A stretch of DNA of 64,000 nucleotides, from the NCBI RefSeq assembly GCF_024464655.1, contig NZ_JANHAV010000002.1:124001-188000 (forward strand), written 5' to 3'. Positions within the stretch are counted from its first letter, which is position 1, and each line of letters begins with the position of its first letter. The DNA comes from Halobellus inordinatus. Lineage in GTDB: Archaea > Halobacteriota > Halobacteria > Halobacteriales > Haloferacaceae. Positions 11,041 to 19,569 of this stretch are shown one piece after another. The translations under genes were made by a program, and so were the position numbers. Below the pieces are notes generated by a model. The model worked only from the letters and a program-made list of their open reading frames with translations. It had not been told where the DNA came from and searched no databases.

Positions 11041-11310
11041 ATGTCACGCGAACTCCTCCAGGAAGCGAGCGAGCGGCTCCGCGCCGCCGCCGAAGCCGCC
11101 GACAGCGACGTCCAGCGACGTATCTACGACCAGTCCGACGCGCTCGCGACGCTGGCCGCGCGCGAGGAGCAACCGGACCACGGCCGACTCGCTCGGCATA
11201 TGAACGAACTCGCGGAACTGGCCGACGCGACCGACGGCGACGCCCACGACGCTGTCGTCGACGCTCGCTCGAAGGTCTCGACGTTCCGTGAGGGCGTCGA
11301 AGGCGTCTGA
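11041..11310 (+). CDS. Small helical haloarchaeal protein (DUF7553-like)
   Basis: 89 residues, predicted almost wholly alpha-helical and acidic, with blocks RRIYDQSDALATLA and PDHGRLARHMNELAEL. These match my memory of a short haloarchaea-only family (DUF7553). No catalytic or metal-binding motif. Start chosen at 11041 (MSRELLQ); the in-frame ATG 27 bp upstream adds an atypical sequence. Function unknown. It faces the next gene tail to tail across a 174-bp spacer with an origin-box-like motif. Confidence 0.75.
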   Translation: MSRELLQEASERLRAAAEAADSDVQRRIYDQSDALATLAAREEQPDHGRLARHMNELAELADATDGDAHDAVVDARSKVSTFREGVEGV

Positions 11311-11484
11311 CGCGCGGCAGACGAACGCGCTTATTATTGGCTGTCTCAGTCCCGAACCCCTCCGTTTCGGGTGGAGATTGACACCGAATCACAGGGTCAA
11401 GCTGGGACGTCGGCATCGGCGTTGGGACCAGCGGCTGCTGCGCGCTCCGCCACCGTGCGGTCGATCACAGACGCTTTGGTTGTC
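11311..11484. other. Convergent spacer with one origin-recognition-box-like motif
   Basis: A 174-bp spacer between two convergent genes. On the minus strand at 11357-11368 it carries GAAACGGAGGGG, flanked by CTCCACCC before it and TTCGGG after it. This closely resembles the core of haloarchaeal Orc1/Cdc6 origin recognition boxes. The same bases also allow a short hairpin (CCCGAA 11351-11356 with TTCGGG 11366-11371), so a terminator role is an alternative. Only one copy was found, no second inverted box and no orc1/cdc6 gene nearby. Confidence 0.45.
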
Positions 11485-12105
11485 CTAGCAAACGTTCTTC
11501 GGCTTGATCCCCATCGATTCGAGCGTCTCGACGTAGTCGTCGTAGGCCGCGTCGATCACGGCGTCGCCAGCGTCGCGTGCGGCGTCCCAGTCGTCGTCGC
11601 TCTCACAGACGCCGTCGAGGGCGTCGGCGACACGGTCGCGTTCGGCTTCGAGATCCGAACGAAGGCCGCGGAAGTCGTCGGCGGCCATCGGATCCGCGTC
11701 GCCGACGAAGAAGCCGACCATCTGGCCGACGTGTTCGAGCGTGACGAGGTAGCGACCGAGGAGGCCGCCGAGGCGATCAGGCGTCGATTCCAGTCCCGAA
11801 AGCGTCTCGTAGCGCTCCGGTAGGTCGTCGAGTGACGGGTCACCGACCACCGACGCGGCGTGCTCGCGAGCCGCGTCCGCGAGTTCGGAGTAAAGTGCGC
11901 CGATGTCGCCGTTTTCGGCCGTACTCGCCGTCCATTCGTCGAGCACTGCCGCGAGTGCGAGCGCGTCGTCCGCGGCGGCCGCGCAGACCTGCTCGGCCGC
12001 CATCTCGCCGCCGGTGAGGGCGTACATCGCTTTCGAGGATCCCAGCCGGGAGAAGGCGGTCTCGTGGCCGTCGCGCAGTTCCGTCGCGAGGTCGCGTCCG
12101 TTCAT
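11485..12105 (-). CDS. Uncharacterised haloarchaeal helical protein
   Basis: 206 residues from the ATG at 12105 (MNGRDLATEL); an earlier in-frame start lies 87 bp upstream but its translation looks non-native. The protein is acidic and mostly helical, with LGSSKAMYALTGGEMAAEQV near the N-terminus and the C-terminal motif ESMGIKPKNVC. It looks conserved in style, but I do not recognise a characterised family. No signal peptide, membrane segment or metal motif apart from isolated cysteines. Role unknown. Confidence 0.75.
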   Translation of the reverse strand: MNGRDLATELRDGHETAFSRLGSSKAMYALTGGEMAAEQVCAAAADDALALAAVLDEWTASTAENGDIGALYSELADAAREHAASVVGDPSLDDLPERYETLSGLESTPDRLGGLLGRYLVTLEHVGQMVGFFVGDADPMAADDFRGLRSDLEAERDRVADALDGVCESDDDWDAARDAGDAVIDAAYDDYVETLESMGIKPKNVC

Positions 12106-12221
12106 ACAGCACTGTTGGCCCGCAAATCGCTTGTAGCCATCGACACGTCGGGATAGCTGATACGCCTGCGCGCTGTCGGAGGCCCCGAACATCTATGTCT
12201 CGCGGCTGAGACGTTCGTGCC

Positions 12222-13829
12222 GTGAATCCCTCCTCAGCCCTCCGCACCGGCGGCCGGATGCTCTGGGAGCGTTCGGCGTCGGTCATCCCCGTGTACCTCC
12301 TGGTGAGCGGTCTGTACGGCGTCGCTCGCGTCCCGCTGCTCCTCGCTGCGCTTCTCGCTCTGTGGCTCGCCGCCAGCAGCGGACGGCTGCAGCCGTTCGT
12401 CGACGCGCTCCGCGACGCCGCCAGCGACTCGGCGCCGCCTGCGAGCGGTGACGGATCGGGGTCTGTCGACCTCGGTGCGGTCGATCCGGACCAACTCGGG
12501 CCGGGTCTCGACGACGCCGTCGCGAACCTCCTGACGCCCGATATCGTGGGGCTTGTCCTCCTCGGTGTGTTCCTCTCGGTGCTCCTTTCGGTCGTCGTTT
12601 CGGCCGTCGGCGGTGCGGCAGCGATTAGTACCGTCTTCGGCCTCCTGAAGGACGAGGACGGCGTCCTCGCCGCGGTCGAAGGCGCAGGGACGTACTGGCG
12701 CTCGTTCCTCGGCGTTCGCGTGCTCTTTTTGGCGGCGCTCGCGATCGTTCTCGTCCCGATCGGAGCCGCTATCGTGTGGGCCGTCGGCTCGGTCGTCGGC
12801 GCCTCGACGGGCGGTGTCGCGGCTTCCCCCTCTGCCTCGGCGGCCGCCGGTCCGTCTTCTGAGGCGTCAGTGCTCGCGCTCGCGGTCGTCGGGATCGGCT
12901 CGATCGTCGCGTTCGTCGCGGTTCTCGTCGTCTTCCTCCTCTTTGCGTTCGCCGAGCAAGCGGTCGTCGTCGACGACGTCGGCGCGGTCGCGGCCGTCCG
13001 ACGCAGCGTTCGGTTCCCGTTCCGTCGCCCGGCGGCGTTCCTCGGCTACGTCGTCGTCGCGTTCGGCGCCCTCGTTGTCACTGGTTCGGTCGCGGGCGTC
13101 GCGTCGGTCGCCGGTGCGACCCGCGTCACCGGTCTCGTGAGCGCCATCGTCGTCCCGCCGGTCCTCGACGGCTTCAAGACGTCGCTGTACGCGGAACGGC
13201 CGCTCCCGCCGACGCTAGAGGTGGCTCCTCCCGGCGACCGACTCCGATCGGCGTTCGGCGGCGGGCTCAGAGCTGTCGGGGGGTTCGTCGCTGACCGCCC
13301 GCTCGCGAACGTCGCCTCGCTCGCTATCGTCCTCGCTGGCGGCGCAATCGGGTGGCGAGCGACGGCCTCCCTCGGCGTGTCGCTCCCCGTCGGCAGCGAC
13401 GTGGGCAACGTCTTCGGCGCGTTCCCCGGCGGGACCTTCGTCAACCTGGCCGTGAACAACTGGCTGGTCGCCAGCGACGTGGCCTTCAGCGGCCTCGCAG
13501 CGGGCATTCCGGCGGTGGTGACGCTCGGGTTCAACGGGCTCATCGTCGGCGCTGTCGGCGGCGTTTTCGATCCGATCGCCTTCCTCGCGCTGGTCGCGCC
13601 GCACGGGGTCGTCGAGATCCCCGCACTCGTCGTCGGCGGCGGTCTCGGCCTGTGGCTCGGCGGCGTCGGCCTCGGTGCTGCTCGGGGGCGACTCGTCGCC
13701 GACGAGGTCGCATCGGCCATCCGTCGGACCTATCGGGTCCTCCTCGGCCTCGTGCCGCTTTTCGTCCTCGCGGCGTTCATCGAGGCGTTTCTCACGCCCG
13801 CGATCGCCAGCCTCGTGCTGACTGGGTGA
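12222..13829 (+). CDS. Multi-pass membrane protein (DUF7847-like)
   Basis: 535 residues starting with GTG at 12222 (MNPSSALRTGGRMLWERSASV). Several long hydrophobic segments are separated by Gly/Ala/Val-rich stretches, in two similar membrane blocks: one around residues 20-250, the other from about 350 to the end. The block layout agrees with haloarchaeal DUF7847 membrane proteins. There are no transport signature motifs, so transported substrate or role is unknown. It stands alone, with 30 bp to the divergent gene upstream of 12105 in coding terms (12105 to 12222 is the shared promoter gap). Confidence 0.8.
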   Translation: MNPSSALRTGGRMLWERSASVIPVYLLVSGLYGVARVPLLLAALLALWLAASSGRLQPFVDALRDAASDSAPPASGDGSGSVDLGAVDPDQLGPGLDDAVANLLTPDIVGLVLLGVFLSVLLSVVVSAVGGAAAISTVFGLLKDEDGVLAAVEGAGTYWRSFLGVRVLFLAALAIVLVPIGAAIVWAVGSVVGASTGGVAASPSASAAAGPSSEASVLALAVVGIGSIVAFVAVLVVFLLFAFAEQAVVVDDVGAVAAVRRSVRFPFRRPAAFLGYVVVAFGALVVTGSVAGVASVAGATRVTGLVSAIVVPPVLDGFKTSLYAERPLPPTLEVAPPGDRLRSAFGGGLRAVGGFVADRPLANVASLAIVLAGGAIGWRATASLGVSLPVGSDVGNVFGAFPGGTFVNLAVNNWLVASDVAFSGLAAGIPAVVTLGFNGLIVGAVGGVFDPIAFLALVAPHGVVEIPALVVGGGLGLWLGGVGLGAARGRLVADEVASAIRRTYRVLLGLVPLFVLAAFIEAFLTPAIASLVLTG

Positions 13830-14000
13830 ACGCCGCCGCCCGCCGTCGCTCACGGGCGAGAAAGCGACGGGTGACTTTGGAGAGGCCAAATCGGAGGGCC
13901 GCAGTCAGCGGACGAGAAGAGAAGGTGTCAGAGGCACCGGGTCGCGTCGGTCTGTCGAGCGCAACGTGCTGCCGCCCATGACGCCCCGACCGCGACGCGA

Positions 14001-14867
14001 TTATTGAGCGTCGCCGGTCTCGATCGGCGCGCCGACGAGGTTGCCCCACTCCGTCCAGGAGCCGTCGTAGTTGACGACGTCGTCGTAGCCGAGCAGTTCG
14101 TGGAGCGCGAACCACGCGATCGAGGAGCGCTCGCCGATCCGGCAGTAGGCGACGGTCGTCTTCGACCCGTCGATGCCTTCCTCGGCGTAGAGTTCACGGA
14201 GTTCCTCGGCGGACTTGAACGTCCCGTCGGAGTTGACGGTCGCCGCCCAGGAGATGTTGCTCGCGCCGGGGACGTGGCCGCCGCGCTGAGCCGTCTCCTG
14301 CAGTCCCGGCGGTGCGAGGATGTCGCCGCGGAACTCCTCGGGCGAGCGGACGTCGACCAGCGGAAGTCCCTCGTCGACGGCGTGCTGGACGTCGTCGCGG
14401 TACGCGCGGATGGACTCGAACGGTCCCTTCGCGGTGTACTCGACGGGGGAGAACTCGGGCACCTCGTCGGTGACCGGGTAGTCGTTGTCGATCCAGTAGT
14501 CGCGGCCACCGTTCAGGAGGCGAACGTCGTCGTGGCCGTAGTACTTGAACTGCCAGTAGGTGTAGGCGGCGAACCAATTGGAGTTGTCGCCGTACAGCAC
14601 TACGGTGGAGTCCTCGGAGATGCCGTGGCTGCCGAGGAGGTCGGCGAAGTCTTCCTTGTCGAGGATGTCGCGCGTGGTCTGATCCTGCAGTTGGCTCTCC
14701 CAGTTGAAGCCGATCGCACCGGGGGCGTGGCTGTCGTCGTACGCTTCCGTGTCCACGTCGACTTCCACCAGTCGATACGCGGGGTCGTCGCTCTGGAACT
14801 CGTCGAGGTGCTCCTCTACCCACTCGGGGGAGACGAGCACGTCTTTGGCGTAACCGTCGTCTGTCAT
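14001..14867 (-). CDS. tssA: Thiosulfate sulfurtransferase, two rhodanese domains
   Basis: 288 residues. The N-terminal rhodanese domain is inactive: where the catalytic Cys should be, the loop reads YGDNSN (Asp94). The C-terminal domain is active, with Cys242 in the loop YCRIGERSS. The second domain is preceded by the family pattern LPLVDVRSPEEF. This layout fits thiosulfate:cyanide sulfurtransferases that transfer sulfane sulfur. It is divergent from a second gene of the same type at 15121 across 253 bp. A TATA-like ATTATACC lies near 14893-14900, about 30 nt before the start codon. Cytoplasmic; no signal peptide. Confidence 0.93.
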   Translation of the reverse strand: MTDDGYAKDVLVSPEWVEEHLDEFQSDDPAYRLVEVDVDTEAYDDSHAPGAIGFNWESQLQDQTTRDILDKEDFADLLGSHGISEDSTVVLYGDNSNWFAAYTYWQFKYYGHDDVRLLNGGRDYWIDNDYPVTDEVPEFSPVEYTAKGPFESIRAYRDDVQHAVDEGLPLVDVRSPEEFRGDILAPPGLQETAQRGGHVPGASNISWAATVNSDGTFKSAEELRELYAEEGIDGSKTTVAYCRIGERSSIAWFALHELLGYDDVVNYDGSWTEWGNLVGAPIETGDAQ

Positions 14868-15120
14868 TGCGTCCTTCTATACACCCCCATCCGGTATAAT
14901 CCTCACAGCTACGGCGTGTACTGCCCATCCTCGCATTATCCAGAGAATTTTGCCGCATTAATAGGGCGTGACAGGATTCGGGGGCGCGACGGCGTCCACA
15001 CGACGACCTCCCTCGTCTCGACGCCCGAATTAATAGGTAATATAATCCCATTTCTCTGACAGCGGGCGAACCACGCCAACATCGGCCACGTTGAAGGGTG
15101 CTGCGCCGGTACTGGTAGCT

Positions 15121-15903
15121 ATGTACGAGAACGTCGTCGTCTCGGCCGACTGGCTGGCGTCGCGACTCGACGAGGTGCGGGTGATAGACGTTCGGGACGC
15201 GTGGGAGTACGACGGCATCGGCCACGTTCCGGGCGCGGTGAGCGTGCCGTTCGAGACGTTCCGCAGCGAGGCGGGCGACGAGGGGATGCTTCCCGGCGCG
15301 GAGACGTGGGAGTCGCTGCTATCGGACGCCGGCGTCGGCCCGGACGACGACGTGGTCGCCTACGACGACACGCACGGCGTCTTCGCGGCGCGCTTTCTCG
15401 TGACTGCGGAACTGTACGGCCACCCGCCGGAGCGCCTCCACCTCCTCGACGGCGACTACAGCGCGTGGAACCGCGACCACGAGACGACCTCCGAGTCGCC
15501 GTCGCCGACGGCGACCTCGTATTCGGTTCGAGAACCCGAACACTCGCCGCTCGTCGACTACGAGACGGTTCGCGCGGCGCTCGACGAGCCGAATACCGTC
15601 GTCGTCGACACCCGCGACCCAGAGGAGTACGCCGAGGGCCACCTCCCCGGCGCGGTCAACCTCGACTGGCGCGAACTCGTCGACGACGAGACGCGCGGGC
15701 TCAAGCCCGGGTCGGAACTCACGGACTCCCTCGCGGACGTCGGCGTGACGCCCGACGCGCGCGTGATCCTCTACTGTAACACGGCCCGGCGAATCAGCCA
15801 CACCTACGTCGTGTTGCGCTCGCTCGGCTACGCCGACGTGGGGTTCTACGAGGGCAGCCTGACCGAGTGGACCGAGCGCGGCGGTCCGCTGGAAACCGCG
15901 TAG
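15121..15903 (+). CDS. tssB: Thiosulfate sulfurtransferase, two rhodanese domains
   Basis: 260 residues from the ATG at 15121 (MYENVVVSADWL). The first rhodanese domain lacks the catalytic Cys (loop YDDTHG). The second has Cys219 in YCNTARRIS, preceded by TVVVDTRDPEEYAEGHLPGAVN. The active loop differs from that of the divergent partner (NTARR against RIGER), suggesting a different sulfur acceptor or donor preference; that is inference. An in-frame ATG 30 bp upstream is less likely. Both genes share one intergenic control region. Confidence 0.92.
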   Translation: MYENVVVSADWLASRLDEVRVIDVRDAWEYDGIGHVPGAVSVPFETFRSEAGDEGMLPGAETWESLLSDAGVGPDDDVVAYDDTHGVFAARFLVTAELYGHPPERLHLLDGDYSAWNRDHETTSESPSPTATSYSVREPEHSPLVDYETVRAALDEPNTVVVDTRDPEEYAEGHLPGAVNLDWRELVDDETRGLKPGSELTDSLADVGVTPDARVILYCNTARRISHTYVVLRSLGYADVGFYEGSLTEWTERGGPLETA

Positions 15904-15942
15904 GTCGAATGGTTTTATCAGCGCGCCCCGGGAGCATCAGGT

Positions 15943-16788
15943 ATGCCGATGCGTCAGCTTCGCACCTGTGACTTCTGCGGCGACGACGCGGCGGGGGTCT
16001 ACGAGGTCCTCCCGCCGGAACTGTCGCCGACCGAGGCCGAACAGCGACGGGTCGTCCTCTGTGCCGACTGTTTAGAGACGCTCGAAGGCGTGCTCGATCC
16101 GCTCCTCGCGCGTCTCGGCGTCGGCCGGAGCGACGAGGACGGCCCCGACCGCTCCGTGACTCCCGCGGCGTCGAGCGGCGCGCCCGACTCTCCGGAGTCG
16201 GCTCCGGCCCCGGATTCGCAGTCCCCTGCCGACGCCGCTGCTGCTGATACCGCCGCTGCCGATTCGAGTGAGTCGACCGATACCGACGCAGCGCCCGAGA
16301 CGGAGGCGGGCACGGACACAGAGGCGGAGGCGGACACGGATATTGAGACGGATATGGACGAAGAGACGGACGCGGACGCGGACGCGGACACAGAATCAGC
16401 GACGGGGGCCGACCCCGATTCGGACGACGCTTCCTGGGAGGACGCCAGGTCGCCACCGCCGCTCGGCGAGAACGAGGAATCGGCGCCGTCGATGCCCGAC
16501 GCCGCCAGCAACGGCACGGCAGAGGCTGACGCGTCATCCCCGCCGGAATCGTCGTCGGAGGCTCCCGAGCGCGCGTCGGAGTCGTCGACGACTGACGAGG
16601 AACCCGAGGAGTTCAGGACTGTGATGCGCCTGCTCGGCAATCGCGAGTTCCCGATCCCGCGGGCGGAGATCGTCGAACTGGCGGCGGGTGCGTACGATCT
16701 CGAGGAGTCGCACGTCGAACAGATTCTGGAGTACGCGGTCGACCGCGGCCTCCTCGTGGACGACAGCGGGACGCTCCGGAAGGCCTGA
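15943..16788 (+). CDS. Zinc-finger protein with long acidic linker and C-terminal winged-helix-like end
   Basis: 281 residues in three parts. The N-terminus (1-50) has a CxxC pair (CDFC) and a second (CADC), making a likely four-cysteine zinc ribbon. The middle (about 55-215) is low-complexity Asp/Glu/Thr/Ala sequence with short TD/AD repeats. The C-terminus (about 220-281) has MRLLGNREFPIPRAEIVELA and a helix-turn-helix-like segment ending YAVDRGLLVDDSG. Such a layout suggests a nucleic-acid or protein-binding factor, but no function is known to me. A start two codons later (15949) is possible. It follows tssB by 39 bp and may be co-transcribed. Confidence 0.8.
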   Translation: MPMRQLRTCDFCGDDAAGVYEVLPPELSPTEAEQRRVVLCADCLETLEGVLDPLLARLGVGRSDEDGPDRSVTPAASSGAPDSPESAPAPDSQSPADAAAADTAAADSSESTDTDAAPETEAGTDTEAEADTDIETDMDEETDADADADTESATGADPDSDDASWEDARSPPPLGENEESAPSMPDAASNGTAEADASSPPESSSEAPERASESSTTDEEPEEFRTVMRLLGNREFPIPRAEIVELAAGAYDLEESHVEQILEYAVDRGLLVDDSGTLRKA

Positions 16789-16805
16789 AGACGGGGCGCT
16801 ACTGC

Positions 16806-17408
16806 CTAGAGTTCGCCTTTGGTGCTCGGGGTGTCGCTCCGGCGCGGGTCGACCCGCGTGGCGTCGTCGAGCGAGCGCGCGAGCGCCTTGAACAGCGCTT
16901 CGACCTCGTGGTGAGCGTTGACGCCCTCGACCTCGGTGTGCAGCGTCAGTCCGGCGTTCATCGCCAGCGAGTACGCGAAGTGCCGCGCCATATCGCTCGT
17001 GAAGTCGCCGATCTGTGCCTGGGAGAAGTCCCCGTCGAAAGCGAAGTGCGGCCGCCCGCTCACGTCGACGACGACGCCCGCGACTGCCTCGTCCAGCGGG
17101 ACCTTCCGATCGGCGTAGCGGACGATGCCGCGCTTGTCGCCGAGCGCCTCCGCGAAGGCTTCGCCGAGGACGATCGCGACGTCCTCGACGGTGTGGTGGT
17201 CGTCGATGTCGAGATCGCCGTCGCAGTGGACGGTCAGATCGAACAAGCCGTGCTTCGCGAACGATTCGAGCATATGATCGAAGAAGCCGACGCCCGTGTC
17301 GACCGCGGCGTCGCCGTCGCCGTCGATCGTGAGCGTGAGGTCGATCGTCGTCTCCGAGGTCTCGCGGGAGACGGCCGCGGTGCGCTTCGTTCCGTCGTCG
17401 TCGCTCAT
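16806..17408 (-). CDS. hisB: Imidazoleglycerol-phosphate dehydratase
   Basis: Sixth step of histidine biosynthesis: dehydrates imidazole-glycerol phosphate to imidazole-acetol phosphate using Mn2+. 200 residues, usual for the monofunctional enzyme. Metal-binding motifs of both repeats are present: [25 protein letters not shown] and the later [17 protein letters not shown]. The N-terminus carries a haloarchaeal acidic extension before the core. The hisG gene diverges 129 bp away; other his genes in the window (hisA, hisI) are scattered rather than in an operon. Confidence 0.97.
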   Translation of the reverse strand: MSDDDGTKRTAAVSRETSETTIDLTLTIDGDGDAAVDTGVGFFDHMLESFAKHGLFDLTVHCDGDLDIDDHHTVEDVAIVLGEAFAEALGDKRGIVRYADRKVPLDEAVAGVVVDVSGRPHFAFDGDFSQAQIGDFTSDMARHFAYSLAMNAGLTLHTEVEGVNAHHEVEALFKALARSLDDATRVDPRRSDTPSTKGEL

Positions 17409-17536
17409 ACCGGCGAGTCGACGCGCGCGCCTATCACCGTTGTGCCTCGCTCGCTCCCGTGTCGCGCCCGCCGGGGTGCCGACTCGCCCCCGACAACGAG
17501 CGAAAGTGGTACGTCCCGGGCGCGCGACGCTCCGGT

Positions 17537-18382
17537 ATGCGCATCGCCGTGCCCAACAAGGGCCGCCTGCACGAACCGAGCGTCGACCTCCTCGAACGCG
17601 CCGGCCTCCACATCGAGAGCGCCGCCGACCGGAAACTCTACGCCGACACCGTCGATCCCGACGTGAGCGTCCTGTTCGCCCGCGCGGCCGACATCCCGGA
17701 GTACGTCTCAGACGGGGCCGCCGCGGTCGGCATCACCGGCCGCGATCAGGCCGTCGAATCCGGGTGTGACCTCGTGGAACTCCTCGATCTCGAGTTCGGC
17801 CGCTGCCGACTCGTCCTCGCGGCGCCCGAGGACGGCGACATCTCCGATCCCGCCGACGTCGCGGGCAAGAGCGTCGCGACCGAGTTCCCGCGGATCACAC
17901 AGCAGTACCTCGAGGAGGAGGGGATCGACGCCGACGTCGTCGAGGTGACGGGCGCGACGGAACTGACGCCGCACGTCGAGATGGCCGACGCCATCGTCGA
18001 TATCACCTCGACGGGGACGACGCTGCGGATGAACCGCCTCGCGGTCGTCGACGAGGTGCTCGAATCGTCGGTGCGGCTGTACGCTCACCCGGACTACGCC
18101 GACGACTCGAAGGTCGAACAGCTCGTGACGGCCTTCGAATCCGTGCTCGCCGCGGAAGACAAGCGCTACGTGATGATGAACGCGCCGCGGGATCGCCTCG
18201 ACGACGTCCGCGAGGTCATCCCGGGTCTCGGCGGTCCGACGGTGATGGACGTCGCGGGCGACGACACCGTCGCGGTCCACGTCGTCGTCGAGGAACACGA
18301 CGTCTTCGAGGTCGTCAACGACCTGAAGGCCGTCGGGGCCTCGGGAATCCTCGTCACCGAGATTGAGCGACTCGTCGAGTGA
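17537..18382 (+). CDS. hisG: ATP phosphoribosyltransferase (long form)
   Basis: First, committed step of histidine biosynthesis, joining ATP and PRPP. 281 residues from the ATG at 17537 ([11 protein letters not shown]), the typical HisG start; upstream in-frame codons translate to non-native sequence. The catalytic part includes [15 protein letters not shown] and the PRPP-binding segment [16 protein letters not shown]. The C-terminal ~80 residues form the ACT-like regulatory domain ([12 protein letters not shown] to the end), so this is the long form that is usually inhibited by histidine without HisZ. Confidence 0.97.
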   Translation: MRIAVPNKGRLHEPSVDLLERAGLHIESAADRKLYADTVDPDVSVLFARAADIPEYVSDGAAAVGITGRDQAVESGCDLVELLDLEFGRCRLVLAAPEDGDISDPADVAGKSVATEFPRITQQYLEEEGIDADVVEVTGATELTPHVEMADAIVDITSTGTTLRMNRLAVVDEVLESSVRLYAHPDYADDSKVEQLVTAFESVLAAEDKRYVMMNAPRDRLDDVREVIPGLGGPTVMDVAGDDTVAVHVVVEEHDVFEVVNDLKAVGASGILVTEIERLVE

Positions 18383-18422
18383 GTTGAGAGCGGCGCGCGA
18401 GCGGACGGAAGGGGAGCCCAGC

Positions 18423-18797
18423 CTACCCCGGCGCGCTCGTCAGGAGCGCCAGCACGCCGAAGATGATGGTTCCGAGGATGACGCTGACGACGAAGTGGAT
18501 GAGCGTGATGTACGCCGACAGCCGCCGCGTCTGCTCGTAGAGCAGCGCGATCGCGACCCCATCGAGGACGAGCGCAGCCGCGAGCCCCACGAAAGGATTC
18601 ACCCCGAACGTCGTGACGAGGATGGCGACGACGGCGGGAACGGGACCGACGACGAACGCGTTGCGGACGGGGACGTCTCCGAGGACGTTGCGGGCGGCGA
18701 TGTGTGCGGTGATCGACAGGAAGATCGCGAACGAGGCGAACGTTCCGGCGATCGCGATCGGACTCCCGGCAGCGGTGGATTGGATGGGCAGCAACAT
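18423..18797 (-). CDS. Small four-helix haloarchaeal membrane protein (DUF7473-like)
   Basis: 124 residues with four hydrophobic segments, at about 12-33, 47-68, 70-88 and 99-120. Charged turns separate them (ARNVLGDVPVRNAF; YEQTRRLSAY). The layout and the position beside hisG and tbp match my memory of DUF7473-type proteins in other haloarchaea. No transporter or enzyme motif. It follows tbp in the same direction with 33 bp between, so co-transcription is possible. Confidence 0.75.
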   Translation of the reverse strand: MLLPIQSTAAGSPIAIAGTFASFAIFLSITAHIAARNVLGDVPVRNAFVVGPVPAVVAILVTTFGVNPFVGLAAALVLDGVAIALLYEQTRRLSAYITLIHFVVSVILGTIIFGVLALLTSAPG

Positions 18798-18830
18798 ACA
18801 GAACGAATCGAGAGCGTCGAGAGCGCGACC

Positions 18831-19394
18831 TCAGTCCTCTAGCAGGCCGAGTTCGCTCAGCCGAGAGACGATGACGTCGACGGCCTCGCGGGCGTCGTCG
18901 GGCTCTTTGCCGCCGGTGATGACGAGCTTCCCCGATCCGAACAGCAGCGCGACTACCGCGGGCTCGTCGAGCCGGTAGACGAGCCCCGGGAACTGCTCGG
19001 GCTCGTATTCGATGTTCTCCAGCCCGAGCCCGATGGCGATGGCGTTGAGGTTGAGATTGCGACCGAGATCCGCGGAGGTGACGATGTTCTGAACGGTGAT
19101 CTCGGGGTCGTCGTCGACGGGGATCTGCAGATCACGGAGCTTCTCGAAGACGATGTGGAGGCTCTCGTGAACGTCGTCGGTCGACTTCGCGCCGGTACAG
19201 ACGATCTTGCCGGAACGGAAGATGAGCGCCGCAGACTTTGGCTCCTGGGTCCGGTACACGAGACCGGGAAACTGCTCGGGGTCGTAATCAGCACCTTCGA
19301 GGTCCATCGCCACGCTCTGGAGGTCGAGCTCCTGACCGATTCCGGTGGAGGCGACGACGTTCTCGATGTTGATGGTGTCCTTGGGGTCGCTCAT
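18831..19394 (-). CDS. tbp: TATA-box-binding protein
   Basis: General transcription factor that binds promoters and recruits TFB and RNA polymerase. 187 residues in two direct repeats of about 90. The motif EQFPGLVYR appears in each (QEPKSAALIFRSGKIVCTG; DEPAVVALLFGSGKLVITG), giving the saddle fold. The C-terminal ends in acidic residues. TATA-like TTTTTAAA on the minus strand near 19421-19430 lies about 30 nt before the ATG, so the transcript is probably leaderless or nearly so. Confidence 0.98.
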   Translation of the reverse strand: MSDPKDTINIENVVASTGIGQELDLQSVAMDLEGADYDPEQFPGLVYRTQEPKSAALIFRSGKIVCTGAKSTDDVHESLHIVFEKLRDLQIPVDDDPEITVQNIVTSADLGRNLNLNAIAIGLGLENIEYEPEQFPGLVYRLDEPAVVALLFGSGKLVITGGKEPDDAREAVDVIVSRLSELGLLED

Positions 19395-19412
19395 TGACGA
19401 CTTAAACGACGT

Positions 19413-19430
19413 ATTTAAGGTTTAAAAAGG
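19413..19430 (-). promoter_or_regulatory. TATA region of tbp
   Basis: An AT-rich box (minus strand TTTTTAAACC then TTAAATAC) 20-36 nt before the tbp start codon, in otherwise GC-rich DNA. Spacing predicts transcription starting at or very near the ATG. Confidence 0.6.
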
Positions 19431-19569
19431 TTGGTGCGGGTGCCGACAGGCCGCAAGCACCGGACGGCGCGGCGTCTGGGGGGCGCGAACTGCCGGGACC
19501 GCGCTTTTGGAATTCCTGGATTCGACGTGCAATCGCTACTATCATTGGCGGGCAGAGCGAGGGACGAGC

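Noticed and set aside
11351-11371. Reading the origin-like motif as an ordinary terminator only
   Set aside because: A hairpin is possible, but the 12-bp core match to Orc1/Cdc6 boxes is better; kept as an uncertain motif rather than a terminator call.
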